A stretch of 58,919 nt of DNA, taken from the IMG/VR virus record IMGVR_UViG_3300034283_003118, positions 1 to 58,919 of that record; one strand, given 5' to 3'. Source of the stretch: a virus. The translations under genes and the position numbers were made by a program. Positions within the stretch are counted from its first letter, which is position 1. Each line of letters starts with the position of its first letter. The notes under the pieces are model-generated. The model was not told where the DNA came from and made no database searches. It saw nothing but the letters and a program-made list of their open reading frames with translations. Below, piece after piece: positions 53,845 to 58,919 of this stretch.

Positions 53845-54606
53845 TTAGTTGCCCTGACCTTCCGCTTCGGTGTTGGCATTTTCCTGCACTGCCGCAGTGA
53901 ACGCTTCAGCCGGATCCACGCCCAGCTCGCCAATCACTTCGTACCGGCAGCAGCGGCCCTTGGTGTCGCCGTAGTCAGCGGGAATCGAAACCACATCGCG
54001 AGGATTGATCTTGAGGATCATCACCCGTTCGCCACTAAAGTGATTCAGATAATCCTGACTGCAGAAGTGCAAGCCAGTGCTGCAGGTGTGATCCTTGTCG
54101 TCATCCACCTGGTTGCGTTCCATCTCCACCGTCTTGCCCACGCTGTTGTCGAAAGTACCGCTGTACACATCCTTGTAGTCTTCGCGAACTTTCTTGTAAG
54201 CCAAGAAGTGTCCGTCGGAAGTAATAGGCAGCTGGCCCTTTTCCAGGAAACCGTACAGCTCAGTCACAGCTCGCTTGCTGGGGTTCTGCATAAGGTTCTC
54301 CATGAAGTTAATCATGGGCTCAATGGGGAAGCCTTCCTGGAACATCTTGATCAGGCGCAGAGCCAAAACATTGTGGAACTCCTGATCCTTCCAGAACATC
54401 TTGTCGCCCTGGATGCTGATATTGCCAGCACCGTAGTTGAGCACGATCTTCTTGGGTTCAACCAGGTCCTGAACCTGCTGCCAGTCGTTGGCCTTGATGG
54501 CCTCTACAATCTTATCGTAGGCAATATGCGCCCGATTGATCGTGTGTGAATTAGTCCCAATCACAATCACAATGTTGGAACCCTGAATCAAATATGGAAA
54601 AGACAT
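53845..54606 (-). CDS. rIIB-like protein
   Basis: 253 residues. Y-G-A-G-N-I-S-I-Q-G, F-L-A-Y-K-K-V-R-E-D-Y-K-D-V-Y-S-G and D-H-T-C-S-T-G-L-H-F-C-S are conserved in rIIB family members. N-terminal part resembles the small DNA-binding-like domain of rIIB. In T4, rIIAB controls lysis and exclusion by lambda Rex. Directly downstream of rIIA-like gene, as in T4. Confidence 0.75.
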   Translation of the reverse strand: MSFPYLIQGSNIVIVIGTNSHTINRAHIAYDKIVEAIKANDWQQVQDLVEPKKIVLNYGAGNISIQGDKMFWKDQEFHNVLALRLIKMFQEGFPIEPMINFMENLMQNPSKRAVTELYGFLEKGQLPITSDGHFLAYKKVREDYKDVYSGTFDNSVGKTVEMERNQVDDDKDHTCSTGLHFCSQDYLNHFSGERVMILKINPRDVVSIPADYGDTKGRCCRYEVIGELGVDPAEAFTAAVQENANTEAEGQGN

Positions 54607-54627
54607 AAAATCTCCTGTTGTGTGTAT

Positions 54628-56775
54628 TTACTTCTGGTCGATGAGGTTAATATATTCCACCACTGCTTCGAAGTCCATACGGAAATCGCAATGAACGTAA
54701 CGCAATAGAGGATAACGTTTGAGCACTTGTGCAGCTTCTTTCTTTATCAACTTTATCTGCTCTGTCACGGGCGACTTAATTCCAAAAATTTGGAACAAAT
54801 CGTTTAAGCTGTTGCCATCAACCACGCCTTGATCTTTAAAGTTCAGCTTCTCACTTAATTGACGATAAGCACTGTTGGGGCTCAACTGATCTGCTACACG
54901 TTTATTGTAGCAAAGTTTTTCGTAGCAGTCAATGGATTGTCTAAACAAATTCCCAACCTTCTTGGTGTCGAACGTTGTGAGAGACTCAACCATAAACTGT
55001 TCAAGATTGATCCAATTGGGCATAGCCTGAACCTTGCTGAGATCAGCCTTCCGAACACCGTAGATATTCAGTGTGTTAAACAACCCAGATTTCTGTATTT
55101 TGTCGTAGAGCATCTTGATGTCAGAGATTTTGAAATCGCTGATCACTTCATAGTTGCTCAAGGGCATATAATAAAACTTGGCGTCGGTGTCAAAACTTGC
55201 CAAGTCACTAGTTGCCTGCCAAACCAGTTCCCTTCGAGCAGAATAGCTGCCGTGGTTGCGTGGTTGCAGCATCAAAATAGTCACATTGGATGCTCTGGCT
55301 TTGCGCTCTTCTTGATCCAACGAACTGACTTTCTGGATCTGTTTGGCCTGTGGATTGTAGATTGCATCATAGAACGCTTGAACGTTCATGGGTTTCTTAC
55401 GATCCAACGGATCCAGGACGAAGAACGTATTGCGGATATTGTTTTTTCGAGCATGATACTGAGTGCGCTGTAAGGCTCCAACTTTGGTATCATTTTCCAC
55501 AAACATATGTCCAGGGTCGATCTCGATGTTCCAACGTTTTATGTTTTGATTTGTATTATAATCATACTCATTGCTGGCTTTCAGCCTGTTTAGAGTGCTA
55601 TAGTATCCAGCTGACCGAAACGACGACAAATTGATGTTCCATTCAACCAACTGGGTTTCACTGAGCTTTATGATCTTGGAAACGAGTCCACGTGTCCAAG
55701 AATAAGCAGGATGAGGATTTCTTGTCAGATATTCTACTATCACTGAACGCCATAGTTTGTGTCGACTCTTTTCCTGTAGTAGTTCGAATCGTTCCCAAAC
55801 ATTATCCACACACCCAACACTCTGAACCAGTCGATCAAACAGTGCTGAGTTTAGCTGTTCCAGTCGTTGGCGAATATTTTTGATAGTATTCGCGTCGTAA
55901 CTGAGGCCCTCACGGCTGGCTTGAAAATCCAGTTCCCCGATGTTAAATTCAAGTACCAGATTGCAGTTCAATAACTCGGACAGATGCTTCAAATTTTCTT
56001 GTGCATTGGGGATCTGAATCGGATAGGCAATGTTTCCCATGACCGCATAACAAGCGCCTTGACCGACGCCGTGATACACTGAAGCTTCAAAAAGGTGAAC
56101 ACCTGGAATCAAATTTTGTTCAACGTATTTTACTTTGTAATCCGTCACATACTGGGCAAAATGATCGTTGCCGTAAACCTTTGGTATCAGCTGAAACCAA
56201 CTGTATACATCTACTGCTTCGTCGCGGAACTTGGAAAAGTCTTGACCATTTACGCTGAACTTGATTTCCACGCCATTGGGTTCATCAGTCTGCATGCTGC
56301 TCATCAGCGCGATGCTGGGTACTCCCTGCTCGTTAATAAAAGCAGTGTATACACCACAAACACCATCCTTTACCGCAGTCACTGTGAAGTTGTCAGTGTA
56401 GCTAAACGGACTCTTGCTGCCCAACCCCAGTGCGCCGATAAATTCGTTGCTGGTGGTCTTGGTACTTTCGAAGTAGGTGGTGTAGATATTGGTCACTTGA
56501 TCGTGATTCAAACCCACGCCATAATCCCGGATACTAAACCAGGGCTCAAACCCGTTGGGCAGGTGAACATCAAAAGGAAGGTCGGGGCAACCAGCAGCCA
56601 CGTGACTGTCAACTGCATTGCAGCTGAGTTCGCGGATGATAGCTCGAATCTTGTTCGCATACAGGCCACTGCTTAAAATTTGGAAACTTTTTGCCGTCGC
56701 TTTGATAGCAAAATTGTTCACTTGAGCGACGTTGCTGAGTACTGCATTATTTTCAGGTGTGTTGTTGATAATCAT
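54628..56775 (-). CDS. rIIA-like protein (GHKL ATPase fold)
   Basis: 715 residues (T4 rIIA: 725). I-R-E-L-S-C-N-A-V-D-S-H (N box of GHKL), I-R-D-Y-G-V-G-L (D-x-G-x-G) and G-S-K-S-P-F-S-Y-T-D-N-F-T-V. Membrane-associated in T4. Operon with rIIB. Confidence 0.85.
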   Translation of the reverse strand: MIINNTPENNAVLSNVAQVNNFAIKATAKSFQILSSGLYANKIRAIIRELSCNAVDSHVAAGCPDLPFDVHLPNGFEPWFSIRDYGVGLNHDQVTNIYTTYFESTKTTSNEFIGALGLGSKSPFSYTDNFTVTAVKDGVCGVYTAFINEQGVPSIALMSSMQTDEPNGVEIKFSVNGQDFSKFRDEAVDVYSWFQLIPKVYGNDHFAQYVTDYKVKYVEQNLIPGVHLFEASVYHGVGQGACYAVMGNIAYPIQIPNAQENLKHLSELLNCNLVLEFNIGELDFQASREGLSYDANTIKNIRQRLEQLNSALFDRLVQSVGCVDNVWERFELLQEKSRHKLWRSVIVEYLTRNPHPAYSWTRGLVSKIIKLSETQLVEWNINLSSFRSAGYYSTLNRLKASNEYDYNTNQNIKRWNIEIDPGHMFVENDTKVGALQRTQYHARKNNIRNTFFVLDPLDRKKPMNVQAFYDAIYNPQAKQIQKVSSLDQEERKARASNVTILMLQPRNHGSYSARRELVWQATSDLASFDTDAKFYYMPLSNYEVISDFKISDIKMLYDKIQKSGLFNTLNIYGVRKADLSKVQAMPNWINLEQFMVESLTTFDTKKVGNLFRQSIDCYEKLCYNKRVADQLSPNSAYRQLSEKLNFKDQGVVDGNSLNDLFQIFGIKSPVTEQIKLIKKEAAQVLKRYPLLRYVHCDFRMDFEAVVEYINLIDQK

Positions 56776-56781
56776 GTGTTT

Positions 56782-57009
56782 TTAACCAACCAAGGACAAT
56801 TTCTTTTCAATCATCTTCTTTTCCAGTGCAGCAAAAATTGCTGGGAGAAACTTATCAGGAATTGAAATTCGATTACAAATTTTTCCATCGCTGTCGACGC
56901 AGCGAATATCTGTCATACCCAAAGCGTCTGCATCATCGCAAACTTCAAAACGGTCACCGGAATCGTCGTCCCAAATTTTATAACAAACTTCCGTCGTAAT
57001 TCGCGCCAT
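56782..57009 (-). CDS. small hypothetical early protein
   Basis: 75 residues. C-Y-K-I-W-D-D-D-S-G-D-R-F-E-V-C-D-D-A-D start; probably acts early. Strong promoter upstream and AAGGAAAA site. Confidence 0.6.
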   Translation of the reverse strand: MARITTEVCYKIWDDDSGDRFEVCDDADALGMTDIRCVDSDGKICNRISIPDKFLPAIFAALEKKMIEKKLSLVG

Positions 57010-57049
57010 TTGTTTTCCTTGTGTAGTGTGTGTTTTCTGCTACTCTTTT

Positions 57050-57078
57050 AGTATAGCAAATTGGGCAAGCAAATGCAA
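57050..57078 (-). promoter_or_regulatory. early promoter TTGCAT-N17-TATACT
   Basis: -35 at 57078-57073, -10 at 57055-57050, GC before the -10, AAAAGAGTAG after it. Drives the gene at 56782 and possibly rIIAB. Confidence 0.7.
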
Positions 57079-57090
57079 CCAAATTGTTTA

Positions 57091-57306
57091 CTATTTGGAG
57101 ATGACGTACCAGGTCAACTGTTCAGGCAGAATCTTCACCAGCTGAACAGGGTATTGCATTTTAGATCCAGGATAGCTGTTAATTTTAACTCGAATTTGCT
57201 TGGGAGTAAATTTTTCAATTACCCCAACATCGTACGAACGATATCCGTCCTGAATTAAGATAACATGATCGCCAATGGCCAGCTCTTGATTTAAGAAATC
57301 TTTCAT
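57091..57306 (-). CDS. small hypothetical early protein
   Basis: 71 residues with I-G-D-H-V-I-L-I-Q-D-G, V-G-V-I-E-K-F-T-P-K-Q-I-R-V-K: a KOW/SH3-like beta-barrel pattern. Stop UAG is directly followed by TAA. Function unknown. Confidence 0.6.
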   Translation of the reverse strand: MKDFLNQELAIGDHVILIQDGYRSYDVGVIEKFTPKQIRVKINSYPGSKMQYPVQLVKILPEQLTWYVISK

Positions 57307-57346
57307 CGAAACTGTCTCCTGTGTGCTGTGTTACTGCTACTCTTTT

Positions 57347-57375
57347 AGTATAACAGTTTGGGCAATCTGGGTCAA
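57347..57375 (-). promoter_or_regulatory. early promoter TTGACC-N17-TATACT
   Basis: -35 at 57375-57370, -10 at 57352-57347, AAAAGAGTAG after the -10, as in the 57050 promoter. Confidence 0.75.
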
Positions 57376-57412
57376 CCAAATGCAAATTTAATTGCCTTTG
57401 GTTTTCAACAGT

Positions 57413-57610
57413 TTATACAGAAACGTCGAATACAGTTTCTTGTATTTCGTAACTGTACCCATTGAGGCCGTCCAGTTTACGACGTTCCTGTTCGCACTGA
57501 ACGTAGAATTCAGCTTTTTCGCGATAAGCAAACACTTTGTCAAGGTTTTTGTACTCTTTATTTTCATAAAGAGGAGAGTAGATTTCAAATACAACCCAAA
57601 CTGGTGTCAT
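57413..57610 (-). CDS. small hypothetical early protein
   Basis: 65 residues. W-V-V-F-E-I-Y-S-P and V-F-A-Y-R-E-K-A-E-F-Y-V, the pattern of a short alpha/beta protein often found near rII in T4-like phages. Preceded by AAAGGATC. Function unknown. Confidence 0.55.
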   Translation of the reverse strand: MTPVWVVFEIYSPLYENKEYKNLDKVFAYREKAEFYVQCEQERRKLDGLNGYSYEIQETVFDVSV

Positions 57611-57633
57611 ATTGATCCTTTGTTTTCAACAAC

Positions 57634-58152
57634 TTACACAGGGCGGCTGATCTGGTCCAAAATGGCCCACAGATTGCCCAGTGCAGGGTACTGGTTGATA
57701 TGATTTGCGTTGTAAAGAGCATTTCGGAACTTGGGGTACTCAGCACAGTACTTAGAGTACATGCTGCTACCCTGTTTCTGGCTGTAGCGAGTGTTGGCAA
57801 TGCGGTCCGCAACCTTAACAATCACAGCCAACGGATTGGCTGCAATTTTGGGGTAGGTGCGTTCAGCACGTTCCCGGCGGTTCTTGCCCAGTTCGTTGGT
57901 AACGTCGTACACCACATCAGCTGTGGCTTCGCCCACTTGGTTCTTCAGGTCGTTGTAGGTGATAGAGGTGTCTTCCAGCAAATCGTGGCAAAGAGCAGCC
58001 TTCATAATCACGTCGTTGTCGCCAAACAGCGGCAGCAACACGTTGTACACATCCATCAAGTGTACTGAGTAGGGCTGGTTGTCGTAAAACAAATTGCGTT
58101 GAGCGTGCAAATTGCTGGCGTAGTCTGCGGTGTTTTGATGTTGTTGTTTCAT
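57634..58152 (-). CDS. SpoT/MESH1-like HD hydrolase (putative (p)ppGpp hydrolase)
   Basis: 172 residues. Y-S-V-H-L-M-D-V, A-L-C-H-D-L-L-E-D-T (HDxxED), V-V-Y-D-V-T-N-E-L-G and V-K-V-A-D-R-I-A-N-T-R match small alarmone hydrolases. Likely cleaves (p)ppGpp and could keep the host stringent response off. Promoter nine bases from ATG, so almost leaderless. Confidence 0.8.
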   Translation of the reverse strand: MKQQHQNTADYASNLHAQRNLFYDNQPYSVHLMDVYNVLLPLFGDNDVIMKAALCHDLLEDTSITYNDLKNQVGEATADVVYDVTNELGKNRRERAERTYPKIAANPLAVIVKVADRIANTRYSQKQGSSMYSKYCAEYPKFRNALYNANHINQYPALGNLWAILDQISRPV

Positions 58153-58161
58153 TGTTCTTTT

Positions 58162-58190
58162 AGTATAGCAAGTTGAGCGGGGTTAGTCAA
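58162..58190 (-). promoter_or_regulatory. early promoter TTGACT-N17-TATACT
   Basis: -35 at 58190-58185, -10 at 58167-58162, then AAAAGAACA and ATG (58152). Confidence 0.75.
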
Positions 58191-58205
58191 CCAAACTGCA
58201 AAGTT

Positions 58206-58430
58206 TTAGGGCAGATATTTTTTGAAGACCTTGTAAGCAAGTTCCTCTACACGATCACGACGCCGCCAGTAAGCAGTCACAAAATCAGGAGAAGGCACTG
58301 CACGAAGTCTACGTTTCCACATAGCAACACTATAACAGCTATATTGTTCGGCCGCTGCTTTGGCGGTATGGTACCACCGGCCATTGATCTTAACCGACGG
58401 GCGATTTTGAATGGTGATTTTGTTTTTCAT
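58206..58430 (-). CDS. small hypothetical protein
   Basis: 74 residues from ATG 58430. P-S-V-K-I-N-G-R-W-Y-H-T-A-K-A-A-A-E and M-W-K-R-R-L: a NUMOD1/HTH-like pattern similar to DNA-binding regions of phage endonucleases. Four-base gap to the next gene upstream. Confidence 0.55.
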   Translation of the reverse strand: MKNKITIQNRPSVKINGRWYHTAKAAAEQYSCYSVAMWKRRLRAVPSPDFVTAYWRRRDRVEELAYKVFKKYLP

Positions 58431-58434
58431 TTTC

Positions 58435-58647
58435 TTACCATTCTTTGCGATCAGTACACTCGGTGTAGCCAGCCATGTACTCAGCCACTCCTTCTGCCGA
58501 AGTGACCAGCACTTCTTCTCCGCAGTGGGTGCCCTCAGGCCACCAATGTGGTTTGGGTTCACGCCCATAGTAAGCGTCAGCGGCACCGCGGTCATAAAAG
58601 CCACCGTGCCTGTTACGGTCAAATTGAGGAAGCGTTGTGTTTTCCAT
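58435..58647 (-). CDS. small hypothetical early protein
   Basis: 70 residues. F-Y-D-R-G-A-A-D-A-Y-Y-G-R-E-P-K-P-H-W-W-P is a conserved small phage motif (RGxxDxYYxRxxxPHxxP) of unknown role. Promoter nine bases from the ATG. Confidence 0.65.
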   Translation of the reverse strand: MENTTLPQFDRNRHGGFYDRGAADAYYGREPKPHWWPEGTHCGEEVLVTSAEGVAEYMAGYTECTDRKEW

Positions 58648-58656
58648 TACTCTTTT

Positions 58657-58685
58657 ATGATAGCAAACAGGCTAAAAATTGTCAA
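58657..58685 (-). promoter_or_regulatory. early promoter TTGACA-N17-TATCAT
   Basis: -35 at 58685-58680, -10 at 58662-58657, AAAAGAGTA then ATG. Confidence 0.7.
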
Positions 58686-58702
58686 CCAAATTTAAAAATC
58701 AC

Positions 58703-58727
58703 AAAGGCCGACTTTTAGTCGGCCTTT
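58703..58727 (-). terminator. strong hairpin terminator
   Basis: AAAGGCCGAC / GTCGGCCTTT, 10-bp perfect stem with 5-nt loop, followed on the minus strand by TTTGTGATTTTT. Ends the transcript from the gene beyond 58813. Confidence 0.8.
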
Positions 58728-58752
58728 GGGTGGTTATTCAGTTGTATCCAGT

Positions 58753-58792
58753 ATGGTTTGGTTATAGGAAACCAGTCCGCAAACCAAACCAT
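58753..58792. repeat. 11-bp inverted repeat in a 3' UTR
   Basis: ATGGTTTGGTT (58753-58763) and AACCAAACCAT (58782-58792), 18-nt loop. Lies between the partial gene and the terminator; may stabilise the mRNA end. Confidence 0.6.
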
Positions 58793-58812
58793 CCTGGGGT
58801 TAAGGTTGGAGG

Positions 58813-58919
58813 TTAGCCCAGCTCGGCGCTGAGCACACGCTCCCAGCGAACGCTGCGCCATTCGGACTTCTGGGTGTCCCAAACAGCCTGCATCTGATCA
58901 TTGCTGCGAGCAGCCTTGG
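58813..58919 (-). CDS. C-terminal end of a truncated (window edge) gene
   Basis: 34 residues up to the edge: W-D-T-Q-K-S-E-W-R-S-V-R-W-E-R-V-L-S-A-E-L-G, stop TAA. GC-richer codons than neighbours, as in highly expressed phage genes. No assignment possible from this part. Confidence 0.5.
   Translation of the reverse strand, partial: KAARSNDQMQAVWDTQKSEWRSVRWERVLSAELG

Noticed and set aside
53841-58068. Long plus-strand open frames opposite rIIA, rIIB and the HD gene
   Set aside because: Opposite strands of GC-rich conserved genes; no ribosome sites, and the minus-strand proteins have clear family motifs.
1-58919. Genome-wide recoding of UAG as sense
   Set aside because: UAG still ends several genes in reasonable places (41142, 46044, 48051, 20448), and read-through there gives only short tails. 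Only occasional suppression is supported.

Overview
The window is a contiguous piece of a large T4-superfamily myovirus (tailed phage) genome. The evidence is a T4-type replication set: family B DNA polymerase, gp45-type sliding clamp, gp44-type clamp loader, FEN/RNase H-type exonuclease and Toprim primase. It also has rIIA/rIIB-like genes, a DsbA-like protein, and late promoters of the T4 TATAAATA type. Almost all genes lie on the minus strand in tightly packed, often overlapping operons. Six plus-strand units interrupt this (HNH endonuclease; repeat protein at 10.7 kb; glycosyltransferase plus epimerase; secreted nuclease; phoH). No host gene, integrase or photosynthesis gene is visible. PhoH, the 7-deazaguanine genes and the many small conserved phage proteins suggest an aquatic bacterium as host, but the host cannot be named from this sequence.

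Layout. 0-6 kb: primase with a duplicated, displaced 3' end around an HNH endonuclease, small unknown genes, exonuclease. 6-19 kb: nucleotide and base metabolism, with QueE, QueD, NadE, a receiver-like cyclic-phosphate processing domain, HIT protein, phosphoribosyltransferase, FolE, glycosyltransferase, DpdA-like transglycosylase and a T-fold protein. Together these look like a pathway that puts a 7-deazaguanine into phage DNA. 18.7-23.6 kb: clamp and a DNA polymerase broken into two genes by a naturally split intein, with a Vsr-like endonuclease gene between the halves. 23.6-39.4 kb: DsbA-like protein, then a long run of genes whose products start with a short M-(R/K/T/L)-x-x-E-(F/L/I) leader like the T4 capsid-targeting sequence. 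The run includes a CCA-adding enzyme, ADP-ribosyltransferase-like, acetyltransferase, GH19 lysozyme, nucleotidyltransferase and repeat proteins. I read it as a large set of proteins packaged in the head and injected. 39.4-49.7 kb: secreted nuclease, glycosyltransferase, ClpA-like unfoldase, DnaJ-like protein, lysis cassette (holin, lipase, overlapping spanin pair). 49.8-58.9 kb: PhoH, clamp loader, small genes, a tRNA with probable anticodon CUA, rIIB/rIIA, a SpoT/MESH1-like HD hydrolase and small early genes behind near-identical strong sigma70 promoters.

Regulation visible in the sequence. Early promoters are TTGACA-N17-TATAAT/TATACT and often sit so close to the start codon that the mRNA would be leaderless or nearly so. 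Late promoters (TATAAATA, CATAAATA, CTAAATA) precede structural and internal-protein genes. Five of these genes have the late element exactly 5 nt before ATG and no Shine-Dalgarno. Two endonuclease genes have a late promoter inside a hairpin that would cover their ribosome site, like T4 I-TevI.

Most unexpected points: a gene with an in-frame UAG as its third codon about 200 bp from a probable amber-suppressor tRNA; the fractured polymerase with split intein; the size and enzymatic variety of the putative injected-protein set; leaderless initiation in both early and late classes; and a 13-base homopolymer that puts queE out of frame. Four genes carry single frame breaks, three at homopolymers, so sequencing error must be excluded for those.
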